Shown: positions 53,066 to 63,116 of the stretch, one piece after another
Numbering within the stretch: the first letter of the stretch is position 1
How the letters are laid out: the number at the start of each line of letters is the position of its first letter
Assembly: GCA_047973085.1 (NCBI GenBank)
Contig: JBKEBI010000070.1
Location: 1-64,000 of the forward strand
Length of the DNA stretch: 64,000 bases
Direction: 5' to 3'
Source of the DNA: JBKEDG01 sp047973085
GTDB lineage: Bacteria; Bacillota_I; Bacilli_A; JBKEDG01
Made by a program: the position numbers and the translations under genes
Notes under the pieces: generated by a model
Told to the model about the DNA's origin: nothing
Databases searched by the model: none
Seen by the model: only the letters and a program-made list of their open reading frames with translations

Positions 53066-53791
53066 ATGGGGTATAATATACTAATCTGTGAAGATAATAA
53101 ATATGCATTAAAAATAAATGATTCATACATAAAAAAAGCGTTAAGTGATATGAAAATAAATGGATGTATTCATACATACACTAATCCAGAAGTATTCTTT
53201 AGTGATGCCTCACATTTGGAGTTTGATATAGCATTCCTCGATATTAGATTTACAAATTCAAAATACTCTGGAGTAGATATTGCAAAAAAATTGAATGAAA
53301 CAAATGATAATATTGTAATAGCATTTATTACTGGAGAGACAATTGATGTGACTGAAGCATACGAAGTAAGAGCATTTGATTATATAAAAAAGCCTATTAT
53401 ATGTAGTGACTTTCAATATACTTTTGCTAGAATTATAAAGCAAGCTGCATCTATAAAACATTATAATAGACCAAACTATATCTATTTAAGAACAAATTAT
53501 TTGAAACAAAAAATTAGAACATCCGAAATTATTTATACTGAAAAAATCGGTCATTCAATTGAAATAAATTTAAAAAATGGCAAAAAAATTATCGCAAACC
53601 ATAGTACTAAGGAATTATGTGCTATGCTTGATAATACATTTTCAAGACCAAATCAAACAAATATTGTAAATCTAAATTATATAAATTATATTGATAAAAA
53701 AAATCTTGTTTTAAAAAATAGTTTAAAGTTAAAAATTTCAAGACATTTTAATAAGTCATTTATAGAAGATTATAGCAAATTTAATATTTAA
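53066..53791 (+). CDS. LytTR-family response regulator (AgrA-like)
   Basis: A 241-residue regulator. The receiver (residues about 4-120) has Glu9-Asp10 (ICEDN) and Asp59 (IAFLDIRF) as phosphorylation site, with KKP near 108. The LytTR DNA-binding domain covers about 130-241 (YIYLRTNYLKQKI, ANHSTKELCAML, FSRPNQTNIVNLNYI). It is transcribed with the kinase from the promoter carrying the repeats and likely controls its own operon. Confidence 0.92.
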   Translation: MGYNILICEDNKYALKINDSYIKKALSDMKINGCIHTYTNPEVFFSDASHLEFDIAFLDIRFTNSKYSGVDIAKKLNETNDNIVIAFITGETIDVTEAYEVRAFDYIKKPIICSDFQYTFARIIKQAASIKHYNRPNYIYLRTNYLKQKIRTSEIIYTEKIGHSIEINLKNGKKIIANHSTKELCAMLDNTFSRPNQTNIVNLNYINYIDKKNLVLKNSLKLKISRHFNKSFIEDYSKFNI

Positions 53792-53835
53792 AACTAGTAT
53801 ATTTATGATTTATAAGTTAGTTATATTTATTTACT

Positions 53836-53858
53836 AAAAAAGCATCAATTAGATGCTT
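53836..53858 (-). terminator. Terminator of the tRNA genes
   Basis: Stem AAGCATC/GATGCTT (53852-53858 with 53840-53846), 5-nt loop, with a T-run on the minus strand. It ends the minus-strand tRNA transcript, not the regulator gene. Confidence 0.7.
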
Positions 53859-53885
53859 AGTTATAATATATTTATAATTTAAATA

Positions 53886-53960
53886 TGGCAGGGGTAACAG
53901 GATTTGAACCCGTACTAACGGTTTTGGAGACCGCTGTGCTACCGTTGACACCATACCCCT
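53886..53960 (-). tRNA. trnW: tRNA-Trp (CCA)
   Basis: A 75-nt cloverleaf with 7-bp acceptor stem AGGGGTA/TACCCCT, anticodon CCA in TCTCCAAAA, TTCAAAT T-loop and encoded CCA. It decodes only UGG, in agreement with TGA being a stop here. Confidence 0.95.
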
Positions 53961-53961
53961 A

Positions 53962-54038
<77 letters not shown>

Positions 54039-54145
54039 ATTGCCTTAATATTATATCATAACAAAAATTAAAATTCCAGTAAAAATTTGAAAAACTTATT
54101 TTTTATTTGAAATACCATATTGTATGGTTTTAATCGGAGGTATTT

Positions 54146-55009
54146 ATGCATTACAAAAAAGTAAAAAGTATTCTTTCAACTAAAGATAGAATGAATTTAT
54201 ATCGTGGATGTACACATGGGTGCATATACTGTGATTCTAGAAGTACATGCTATCAAATAAAACATGAGTTTGAAGATGTTGAAATAAAAGAAAATGCAAT
54301 CGAACTTTTAGAAAACACTCTATTTAAAAAAAGAAAAAAATCAATGATAGAAATGGGATCAATGACAGACCCATATCTTCCAATAGAAAAAACTGTTTGT
54401 CACACTAGACAAGCACTTGAAACAATATATAAACATGGATTTGGTGTGTCATTAATAACAAAATCTGATCTAATCTTACGTGATGTAGATATTTTAAAAA
54501 AAATTAATGAACGCTCCAAATGTGTAGTTCAAATAACTATAACAACTATTGATGATAGTTTATGTAAAATAATTGAACCTAATGTGGCAATTACAAGTAA
54601 AAGAATGAAAGTATTAGAAATTATGCAAAAAGAAAATATTCCTACTGTAGTTTGGTTAACCCCTATTCTTCCATATATTAATGATACAGAAGAAAACATT
54701 ACAAGAATTATTGATAAGTGTATTGAATATGGAGTAAAAGGTATTATGTGTTTTAATATAGGTTTAACACTAAGAGAAGGTAATAGAGAGTATTTTTATA
54801 GTCAACTTGATAAAAATTTTCCTGGTTTAAAACAAAAATATATAAATATGTATGGAAATAATTATATTATTGAAAGTAAAAATAATCAAAAATTAATGAA
54901 TATTTTCATAAAAAAATGTAGAGAAAATAACATAATGTATGATACAAACCAAATTTTTGAATATTTACATCATATGGAAGAAAAAGAAAAACAACTTAGT
55001 TTATTTTAA
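54146..55009 (+). CDS. Radical SAM protein, SPL/Rv2578c-like
   Basis: A 287-residue radical SAM protein of the spore-photoproduct-lyase-like group. The cluster motif is GCTHGCIYCDS (Cys22, Cys26, Cys29), followed by MGSMTDPYLPIEK and LITKSDLILRD, the standard family blocks. It is shorter than SplB and lacks its extra cysteine context, so DNA photoproduct repair cannot be claimed. CGGAGG is six bases before the ATG. The plus-strand gene lies just before the IS remnants. Confidence 0.85.
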   Translation: MHYKKVKSILSTKDRMNLYRGCTHGCIYCDSRSTCYQIKHEFEDVEIKENAIELLENTLFKKRKKSMIEMGSMTDPYLPIEKTVCHTRQALETIYKHGFGVSLITKSDLILRDVDILKKINERSKCVVQITITTIDDSLCKIIEPNVAITSKRMKVLEIMQKENIPTVVWLTPILPYINDTEENITRIIDKCIEYGVKGIMCFNIGLTLREGNREYFYSQLDKNFPGLKQKYINMYGNNYIIESKNNQKLMNIFIKKCRENNIMYDTNQIFEYLHHMEEKEKQLSLF

Positions 55010-55911
55010 ACTGGTGTTTCAACTAAATAATTGACAAGAAGTTAAAATACATTAAATTCTTAACTCTTCAAATTGTAAAGGTATCATTCCTAATGTAGAA
55101 TGATATCTTTTATTTGGATAATAATCTTCCAAGTAATCAATCATCTCTGAAATTAAGAAATGTTTTGATATATTTATATTAGGATAAACCACTTTCCTTC
55201 TTGAAGTTACTAAAAAATGATTCACAAACAGCATTGTCGTAGGGATTACCCGGTCTTGACATTGAGTGGATTACAGAATATTCTTCAAGTAAATTTCTAA
55301 ATTCCTTACTTGTATATTGTGATCCTCTATCTGCATGAATTATCATATCTTCGGTTGAATTAATCTTTAAATATTTTTCTAATTCTCCTGTAACTAGTAC
55401 ACTTTTCATGTTTGTGCTTATCATGTAACATACCAGATTTCTTGAATAAATGTCTAATATATTGATAAATATAACATTCCTGTTTTATGGCGAAGATGTG
55501 TAATATTGCTACACAATATTTTTCCTTTACTTTCAGCATAAAATTCTCTATTTAATAAGTTTTCTCGTATATAATCATCTAGTGATTTTTGATTTCTATA
55601 CTTACGTTTATGCCTATAACCTACAGCTATTAAATTATTATCTCGCATTATTTCTGCCACAACTCTTTTATTAGTTTCTATTCCCTCACTAAATAATTAA
55701 AGTGCTATTTTAGGTGAACCATATCTACCTTTATGATCTTTAAAAACTCTAATTACTTCTTTTTAGTAATCATTCCTCTTTTTATTTGTGTAAGTGATTT
55801 AGGACGACTTTTAAAGTTATAATATCACGCTCTTGTAACATTTAAGAGTTTGCAAAGTTCACTTACTGTATATTTATTTCTGTAACCATCAGAATTTAGA
55901 GTTCTTAAATA
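55010..55911 (-). pseudogene. IS3 (IS150 group) transposase OrfB remnant
   Basis: Three broken frames on the minus strand cover nearly all of an OrfB transposase: GYRNKYTVSELCKLLNV at the start (about 55895), KDHKGRYGSPKIAL, then KRVVAEIMRDNNLIAVGY, KILCSNITHLR (first acidic region), HADRGSQYTSKEF (second Asp) and GNPYDNAVCESFF (catalytic Glu), ending KRYHSTLGMIPLQFEEL. At least two frameshifts and one in-frame stop (before LFSEG) are present, so it is dead. OrfA is not seen. TTTCAACTAAATAATTGACA at about 55017 may be one element end. Confidence 0.85.
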
Positions 55912-56392
55912 ACAAAGAAAATGTATTGCTATTTGGTAATCCTAGTGTTGGTAAAACACACTTAGCAATAGGATTAGGAATAGAAGCATGCTTATCTAAT
56001 AAAACTGTTTTATTTATAAGCGTACCTAATTTGATGATAGAATTAAAAGAAGCAATGAATTTAAATCAAATTCAAAAGTACAAAAGGAATTTTGAAAAAT
56101 ATGACTTAGTAATATTGTATGAACTGGATATATATTTGAGAAGGAGGCAAACGAGGTATTATTTAACTTATTGTCAAATAGAAATAATAAAGGCTCAATA
56201 ATACTTACAACCAACCTAACATTTGAGAGATGGAATGAAGTATTTAAGGATCAAGTATTAACTGCTACAATTGTTGATAGATTAGCTCATAAGTCACATA
56301 TCATTGATTTAACAGGTGAAAGTTTTAGAGCAAAGGAAACCATTGATTGGTTAAATAAAAATCAGGTTGCAAGTAGACTCATTTTCACTTGA
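55890..56392 (+). pseudogene. IstB-like ATPase remnant (IS21 family helper)
   Basis: A plus-strand IstB/DnaC-like ATPase lacking its N-terminal third. LEFLNNKENVLLFGNPSVGK has the P-loop, then EKYDLVIL, a frameshift at about 56125, and in the new frame IILTTNLTFERWNEVF and TATIVDRLAHKSHI. The 5' end abuts the start of the IS3 OrfB on the other strand, so one element interrupted or replaced the other. The partner istA is absent. Confidence 0.82.
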
Positions 56393-58085
56393 CAAATACA
56401 TCATTGGGTCCTATGTTAATAAATATACAATTATCAACTTTTTTAATATATCCTTTTTGTGGATAATATGTCATATCCTCAGAAATTTTTTCTTCTTCTA
56501 CAACTGTTAAACTTTTTATATTACAAGCATTTACATCATAACCCAAATAATTTATATATTTAATTAGATATTCTTGCTTCAAATTAGGATATCCTGTTGT
56601 TCCAAATGTGTCTAAATATACAATATTGCTATAATATGAGAAATCATAGTAGTCTTTCCCTTCATTTTCTAATATTCCCCCATAAAACCTATTTTCAATT
56701 GTATTAAATATTTTTCCACGAAGTGTATTCTTTTCTATCTGTATGATTGCATCATCATTTTCACTATCATCAATTTTATATTTACCAACAAAATAAATTT
56801 TTTGTTCCGTACCATATTTGCTCTCAACATCATGTATTATTGTATAAAAAAATCTTTCTTGCTCTACATTCTTTTGCCAATCTCGTTCATAAAACATATT
56901 TTGCAAATGAGCACCAGAATATACAGCAAACGCAGATATTATTATAAAACCCTTTTTAAATATTTTTCTATCAAGCATTAAATAGACATATGCACTTCCA
57001 AACATCACGAATGTTGCCATAGTTTGAAGTGTTCTTGGGAGCTGCGACTTACCATCTACTATAGAAATACCAAAAATAGTTAAATTTATCATAATTAGAA
57101 TAAAGAAATTTATCCATCTTGTTTTTCTATCTTTAATAGTAAATATTCCAACAAACATTAAAATTGTTACTATTACATGAAACATGTGTGAAAAACTAAA
57201 TAAAGCAACAAAATAGTGATCCACAAATATATTAATGATCAAACTTTTCAAAGTATGTATGATAGAATCTGAACTTAACCATACACTTTCGGATATTGAA
57301 ACTCGATCCAATTTATCCACATTTAAAATATTAATTAATCCATTAGCAATCAAACTTTCAAAAATAGTAGCTACTATAATTACAATCATTGATATAATTA
57401 ACAGCTGTAATAGACTAGTAACATTTATTTTACTATTTCGTGTACTACTAAATAAGCAAATAAATAATATCATCATAAAATACACAAAAACAAATGATTC
57501 ATACGAGCTTATTAATAGTATCAATAGCAGAGTGATTACAATTAAATATTTAATTTTTTGAGTAAGGCAATATTGTATAGTATATACTACTGCAAGTATT
57601 GATAGTAAATATCCAAGCGCAGTTAAAACTGTTACTAATAAATATTTAAATATTAAAGCATTAGTCGGAAATGTTAACAATAATCCTGTAAATATAGCTA
57701 AAACTACATAGTTTTTTATCCCACTAATCATTTTTAAAAGGGCTGCAGTTAAAACTGAAGCAATTATAAAAATAATAATTGTTATGGCCATTGTAAAAAA
57801 TACATGATATTGCATTACATCAAATACTTCATGCAAAATTTGTCCTACAAATCTACCTTGACTTATAAGACCATAGTTATCAAAAAATCGAATTGTATCT
57901 AGATCATCAACACCTGTTGCATGAAAATAAAGAGAAAAGCCATATGTTAAAAACGTAAAAAAAAGCGTAATTAACATAAATATATTATTAAAAAACAATT
58001 TTCTAACATTTTTGAAATAATCATTTAAAAAATCTCCATTATATTTAATACAATTAAATTTTAAAAGCTCTTTTAATTTATACAT
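56385..58085 (-). CDS. Polytopic GtrII-like glycosyltransferase
   Basis: A 566-residue membrane protein with 10 or more predicted helices and a C-terminal non-membrane domain of about 160 residues. The acidic motif GVDDLDTIRFFDNYGLISQG after the first helix matches GtrII-like (Glucos_trans_II) enzymes, which use polyprenyl-phosphate sugars to modify cell-surface polymers. It is about 45-50% alike by eye with its neighbour, and the cluster contains GtrA and GtrB, the flippase-like and polyprenyl-sugar synthase partners. The stop overlaps the end of the IstB remnant. Substrate unknown. Confidence 0.7.
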   Translation of the reverse strand: MYKLKELLKFNCIKYNGDFLNDYFKNVRKLFFNNIFMLITLFFTFLTYGFSLYFHATGVDDLDTIRFFDNYGLISQGRFVGQILHEVFDVMQYHVFFTMAITIIIFIIASVLTAALLKMISGIKNYVVLAIFTGLLLTFPTNALIFKYLLVTVLTALGYLLSILAVVYTIQYCLTQKIKYLIVITLLLILLISSYESFVFVYFMMILFICLFSSTRNSKINVTSLLQLLIISMIVIIVATIFESLIANGLINILNVDKLDRVSISESVWLSSDSIIHTLKSLIINIFVDHYFVALFSFSHMFHVIVTILMFVGIFTIKDRKTRWINFFILIMINLTIFGISIVDGKSQLPRTLQTMATFVMFGSAYVYLMLDRKIFKKGFIIISAFAVYSGAHLQNMFYERDWQKNVEQERFFYTIIHDVESKYGTEQKIYFVGKYKIDDSENDDAIIQIEKNTLRGKIFNTIENRFYGGILENEGKDYYDFSYYSNIVYLDTFGTTGYPNLKQEYLIKYINYLGYDVNACNIKSLTVVEEEKISEDMTYYPQKGYIKKVDNCIFINIGPNDVFVK

Positions 58086-58104
58086 TTTTATCTACCACTC
58101 CTTC

Positions 58105-59793
58105 TTATTCATCAATACTATTTTGTCCTATATTAACAAATATACACCCATCTTGTTCTTTTATGTATCCATTTTGTGGATAATAATTCATATCTTTAGC
58201 CATATCTTTTTCTTCAGTTTCATCTAAATATTCAATATCGCATGAATTCACATCATACCCTAAATATATAATATATCTAATAAAGTACTCTTGTTTATGT
58301 TATGTTTTAGCATAATCTCCAAAAACATCAATTAGCACAGAACTACTGTAATATGCATATGCATAATAGTCAGAACCCTCATTAGTTAATTTGCTATCAT
58401 AAAATCTTTTATTTATATAATTAAATATCTTTCCAGGATAACTATCTTTAGTTATTTGTAAAACAGAATCATCATACCATTTCTGTTCAACATCATACTT
58501 ACCAATAAAATATACATTTTGTCCACTACCATATTGATATTCAACATCATGCATAAGCGTATTTAAAAAGTTTTCTTGTTTTAAATGATTTTTCCATTCT
58601 CTTTCATAATATAAATTTTGTAAATGCGCACTTGAATATATTGCAAAAGACACCACAATAATAAATGTTTTTTTAATCCACTTCTTACATAATGCAATAT
58701 AAACATATCCACTACCAAACATAACAAAGGTTGAAAAAGTTTGCATTGTTCGCGCTAACTGTACTTTTCCTTCTACAACAGTTATTCCATAAACTGAAAT
58801 ATTTATTAAAATAATTATTAATATGCTTCTCAATAAATATTTTCTATCGCTTACAAAAAAAGTAGCAACAAACATAAAAAATACAATTAAAACATAATAC
58901 ATATGAGAAAAATCTAAAAGTCCTATAAAGAAATAATTAATAAAAATATTAAAGATTAGTCTTTTGATAGTATACATAGATGGTGATTTAAACCACATAC
59001 TTTCAGATATAGCGACTCTATTTATTTTTTCTAAATCTAGGATGTAAATTAGTAAATTAGAAACTAATGATTCTATAAGTGTTGAAACTATTATTAATAT
59101 ACATACATATAATAAAAATTTTATGATTGACTGCGTTTTAAACCTACTATTAATTCTCAAACTAAATAAAATAAAAAATAAAATCATAGTAAAATAAACA
59201 AAAACAAATGATTCATATGAACTAATTGCAAAAACTAATAAAGAGATTACTACTAAACTACTTTTGATTTTTTTCTCTAAAATAAAATGAATGGTATATA
59301 CAACAGCAAATATAGATAGTATATATTCTAAGCTTGTTAAAACTGTAGCTAAAATAAATTCAAAAATAAAAGCATTTGTTGGAAAAACAAGCATTAAGGC
59401 TGTAAACAACGCAATCATAAAGTTATTCTTAATACCACTTATCATTTTTAGCAATGCTGCTGTAAAAATAGATGCAACAATAAAGAGAATGATTGTAATA
59501 GCCATTGTAAAAAAAGCATGATTCCACATAATATCAAATACTTCGTGTAATATTTGTCCAACAAATCTACCTTGCCTTATTAATCCATATTCAACGAAAA
59601 ATCTATCTCTATCTAAATCATCAGCTCCTATTGCATGAAAATAAAGATAAAAGCCGTATGTTAAAAACGAAGTACCAAGTAGAAATAACATAAAACAATT
59701 ACTTTTAATAAGTTCTTTTACTGTATCATAGTATTCTTTTAGAAAATTTCCATCATAAGTTAAAATATTATCTTTTTTCAATAATTTTTTCAT
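58105..59793 (-). pseudogene. Second GtrII-like glycosyltransferase, with in-frame stop
   Basis: A paralogue of the next gene (GADDLDRDRFFVEYGLIRQG motif, same helix pattern). Translation ends at TAA 58300-58302 after 497 codons (VFGDYAKT), but the same frame continues another 65 codons, HKQEYFIRYIIYLGYDVNSC and later MNYYPQNGYIKE, matching the paralogue's C-terminus (LKQEYLIKYINYLGYDVNAC). This is one nonsense mutation removing the last tenth of a once full-length 562-residue protein. The truncated protein may or may not work. It has a perfect GGAGG and follows the epimerase gene. Confidence 0.75.
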
Positions 59794-59814
59794 TAGTTCC
59801 TCCTAATTTTTATT

Positions 59815-60711
59815 TTATTTTAAAGAGTCGCCTAATTTTTTAAATCCATTTTCTAAACTAATTCTAGGATGCCAATTAGGTAAAGTTTTGTAGGCTCTTT
59901 TTAATTTCATAATCTCCATAGGACGGTAGTCTTTTCCACCCCAATTAACATTAATTTGGCAACCATTAACTTCTTCATATAATTTAACCGTATCTTTAAC
60001 ACTTAAAGTTACTGGTGAATATACATAAAATTCTTCATATGTCTCTGAACTATTTATTAAATACTCGTGAGCACACACAAATGCCCTACATACATCTTCT
60101 GCATGGGTTAAATTCATATCTTGTTCTCCAAGTGTAAGATTTGTCTCAATATCAGTACCACAATTTTGTGCAATAAGATTTATTAGTTTTATTCTAATAT
60201 CCTTTTCCGAATAATTGTCAAACAATTTCAATGTTAAACATTTCATTTTTTCCACATCAGAATAATACTTCATCATATCAATAAATGCCTGTTTTGTCGC
60301 GGCATAGAGATTTGTTGGAATGTATTCATCTGTACTTGTAAAATGTTGTGAAAATGTACCTGTATTGATAAAATATTTAATATTATTTTTTTTCATCAAC
60401 TCAAGCATATGTACTCCTAATTTAATATTACTATCAAGCATTCTATCAACATCGTTTATTGTATGAAAACCAACTATACAAGATGCTAAATGAAAAATAA
60501 CATCGACAGTTTTGTTATTAAAGTATATTAAAAGCTTGTCAAGATCTCCATTATATTCATATACATCAATTTTATCTATAATATCAATCAAATTACTATC
60601 ATTAAAATTTTCCACATCTAAAACTGTAACATTATATCCATCATCAAGTAAGATTTTTACTAAATTAGATCCGATAAAACCAGCACCGCCAGTTACAATT
60701 GCATTTTTCAT
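59815..60711 (-). CDS. NAD-dependent epimerase/dehydratase family (CDP-sugar-type)
   Basis: A short-chain dehydrogenase/reductase of 298 residues (from ATG 60711). Rossmann motif VTGGAGFIGSNL and catalytic YAATK (YxxxK) are clear. In a cluster with rfbF and rfbG it likely reduces or epimerises a CDP-4-keto-6-deoxyhexose, e.g. a CDP-abequose/paratose-synthase-like step, but the exact product is not deducible. It follows gtrB with ATG one base past its stop; the longer frame from 60753 is unlikely. Confidence 0.8.
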   Translation of the reverse strand: MKNAIVTGGAGFIGSNLVKILLDDGYNVTVLDVENFNDSNLIDIIDKIDVYEYNGDLDKLLIYFNNKTVDVIFHLASCIVGFHTINDVDRMLDSNIKLGVHMLELMKKNNIKYFINTGTFSQHFTSTDEYIPTNLYAATKQAFIDMMKYYSDVEKMKCLTLKLFDNYSEKDIRIKLINLIAQNCGTDIETNLTLGEQDMNLTHAEDVCRAFVCAHEYLINSSETYEEFYVYSPVTLSVKDTVKLYEEVNGCQINVNWGGKDYRPMEIMKLKRAYKTLPNWHPRISLENGFKKLGDSLK

Positions 60712-60712
60712 C

Positions 60713-61660
60713 TTATTCACCATCCTCGGAGAAATTAATTCTCTCTTCTTCAATTACATGAGGTCGCTTCATAACTCTTGTATTAATACTTAAAATATAT
60801 TCTCCCACAATACCTATAAAAAATAATTGCACAGCCCCTAAAAAGAATACTCCAACTAAAAGTGATGGAAATCCTAAAGCAAATTTATCCCAATTTAACG
60901 CCTTTTGAAAGGCCACTACAATTGCAAAAATAAATGATAAAAATCCAACAAAAACTCCCATAAAAATAGCTAATCTAAGAAAAACAGTAGTATATGAAGT
61001 TATTCCTTGCATTGCTACATCATAGTTTCGTATAAAATTGAAATTTGAAAAACCTCTATTACTTTTTTCTTGAGTATATTGGATGATTTTAATATTTGAT
61101 CCAAATTCAACTACAATCCCTTTAAGATATGGATTGGGATCGTCTATTTCATGCAAAATATTAATAAATTTTTTATCATACAAACCAAATCCAACAAAAT
61201 GTTTAATTTGATCAATTTCACCAAATCTATCCATTATCCAATAAAAAATTGATCTAAACTTAAACATTAACCAATTTTCCTTACTAACTAGCTTTTGTCC
61301 AACTACAACTTGATGCCCTTTTTCCCATTCAGATATAAAATCAACAATTAATTCAGGTGGATCTTGTAAATCTCCATAAACTAAAAAGGTAGCTTCACCA
61401 GAACCTTGTTTCAAAGCATGAAAAACATTTCTTGAAAATCCAAAATTTTTACTATTAAAAATACATTTTACACGCTTATCTTGTGCTGCAAGTTTTCTAA
61501 GTAAAGTTCTTGTATTATCTTCAGAACAATTATCAGCAAAAATCAATTCAAAATCATAATTTAAAAGTTGACTTTCAAAAACACTTAAAATTCTATCATA
61601 TATAACTTCAACACTTTTTTCTTCATTAAATGTAGGAACTACTACACTAATTATTTTCAT
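60713..61660 (-). CDS. GtrB-like polyprenyl-phosphate glycosyltransferase
   Basis: A GT2 enzyme of 315 residues that charges polyprenyl phosphate with a sugar. The GT-A part has VVPTFNEEKSV and YGDLQDPPEL (acidic motif), followed by two membrane helices at about 227-250 and 264-290 (FLSFIFAIVVAF, GVFFLGAVQLFFIGIVGEY) anchoring it. It overlaps gtrA by 14 bases. GtrB-GtrA-GtrII is the known three-part glucosylation unit of phages and bacteria. Confidence 0.88.
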   Translation of the reverse strand: MKIISVVVPTFNEEKSVEVIYDRILSVFESQLLNYDFELIFADNCSEDNTRTLLRKLAAQDKRVKCIFNSKNFGFSRNVFHALKQGSGEATFLVYGDLQDPPELIVDFISEWEKGHQVVVGQKLVSKENWLMFKFRSIFYWIMDRFGEIDQIKHFVGFGLYDKKFINILHEIDDPNPYLKGIVVEFGSNIKIIQYTQEKSNRGFSNFNFIRNYDVAMQGITSYTTVFLRLAIFMGVFVGFLSFIFAIVVAFQKALNWDKFALGFPSLLVGVFFLGAVQLFFIGIVGEYILSINTRVMKRPHVIEEERINFSEDGE

Positions 61661-62048
61661 CTACTTTTCCCCCTTTAAAGCCCCAATATTTATTTAAAAT
61701 ATAGTTTATTGGAGTTGTTATCATCACTCCAAAAATAGGAGCAATTTTTTCGTTTATACTCATAATATCAACAAATAAATACATTAAAAAAGTATATACA
61801 ATTAAAGAAAATATATAAATTGAATACACTTTTACTATACTGTTAAAACTATGTTTTACTTTGAAAACAAAGAATCTATTCATAACATATGCATTTAAAA
61901 TACTTAAAAAATAAGCAAAAATTGTTGCTATTAAATAATGAATATTTAATAATAGTAATAAATTATAAACTGAAATATTAATTGCAAAGTTAATAAAACC
62001 TATAATACAAAAAAATATAAATTTTTTAGAAAAAAAATCATTACGCAT
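61647..62048 (-). CDS. GtrA family membrane protein
   Basis: A 133-residue protein with four membrane helices (FCIIGFINFAINISVYN first), the size and pattern of GtrA. GtrA proteins are thought to move polyprenyl-linked sugars across the membrane for GtrII-type transferases. The NRFFVFK and NKYWGFK repeats match the family. AAGGAGAT precedes the ATG. Confidence 0.88.
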   Translation of the reverse strand: MRNDFFSKKFIFFCIIGFINFAINISVYNLLLLLNIHYLIATIFAYFLSILNAYVMNRFFVFKVKHSFNSIVKVYSIYIFSLIVYTFLMYLFVDIMSINEKIAPIFGVMITTPINYILNKYWGFKGGKVDENN

Positions 62049-62075
62049 TTATTATCTCCTTAAATCGTATAATAT

Positions 62076-63116
62076 TTATAGCTTATCAATAAAGTATTGA
62101 ATCTGTCTATTTGTCACATCATTTTTATCACTACATTTTGCCCATTCTACACATAAAGCAATCGCTTCATCAACATTAAAAAGAGGTTGCCAATTTAAAA
62201 TGTTTTTTGATTTAGAACAATCAAGTTTTAAAAATCCAGCTTCATGTGGTCCATTATTATTAATAATTTTAAATGAAGCATTTTCCTTCCACTCATTACA
62301 AAACTTTTCTACTAGAGTACCTGTTGTAATACAATCTTCTTCATTTGGACCAAAATTATAACATCCTTCAAAACTTTTATTATTATATTGCTTTATTGCA
62401 AGCAATAAATACCCACTTATACAATCCATAACATGCTGATAAGGTCTTGTAGAATTTGGATTCCTAATAATGATTTCTTCCTTGTTAGCTGCATATTTTA
62501 TGCAATCAGGTATTATTCTATTTGCAGAAAAGTCTCCTCCACCAATTACATTACCTGATCTTGCAGTAGAAACTGAAATATTATCTTTTAAATCGAAAAA
62601 AGATTTTTTATAACTATATGAAACAAGTTCACTACATGATTTTGAATTTGAATATGGATCATATCCACATAACTCTTCATTTTCACGATATCCCCAATTC
62701 CACTCTCTATTTAAATAAACTTTATCTGTAGTTACGTTAATAAAAGATTTAATGCAATCTAAACTTCTAACAACTTCTAAAATATTAACTGTTCCCATCA
62801 CATTAACATCATATGTATACACTGGTTCATCATATGAATCTCTAACTAACGGCTGTGCTGCAAGATGTAAAACTATATCAGGTTGAAACTTTTCAATACA
62901 AGACTTTAAAAAAGTAAAATCTCTTATATCTCCTTCAAAATGAGTAATCTTATTTTTTGTTTTCAAAATATCAAACATCTCATATGTTTGATGAGAATAG
63001 CCTGCAACTTCTGCACCGAATTTTAGCAATATTTCTGTTAACCAAGTTCCCTTAAAACCTGTATGTCCAGTAATAAGAACTTTCTTACCTCTATAAAAAT
63101 CTACCATTTTTTCCAT
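62076..63116 (-). CDS. rfbG: CDP-glucose 4,6-dehydratase
   Basis: A 346-residue SDR enzyme that turns CDP-glucose into CDP-4-keto-6-deoxyglucose. It has ITGHTGFKGTWL for NAD, VLHLAAQPLVRDSYDEP and the YSNSKSCSEL catalytic motif (YxxxK), with the VNVMGTVNILE block seen in RfbG. It overlaps the end of rfbF; the start may be 63116 or 63107. No rfbH (3-dehydratase) is present in the window, so the sugar may remain a 6-deoxyhexose. Confidence 0.92.
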   Translation of the reverse strand: MEKMVDFYRGKKVLITGHTGFKGTWLTEILLKFGAEVAGYSHQTYEMFDILKTKNKITHFEGDIRDFTFLKSCIEKFQPDIVLHLAAQPLVRDSYDEPVYTYDVNVMGTVNILEVVRSLDCIKSFINVTTDKVYLNREWNWGYRENEELCGYDPYSNSKSCSELVSYSYKKSFFDLKDNISVSTARSGNVIGGGDFSANRIIPDCIKYAANKEEIIIRNPNSTRPYQHVMDCISGYLLLAIKQYNNKSFEGCYNFGPNEEDCITTGTLVEKFCNEWKENASFKIINNNGPHEAGFLKLDCSKSKNILNWQPLFNVDEAIALCVEWAKCSDKNDVTNRQIQYFIDKL

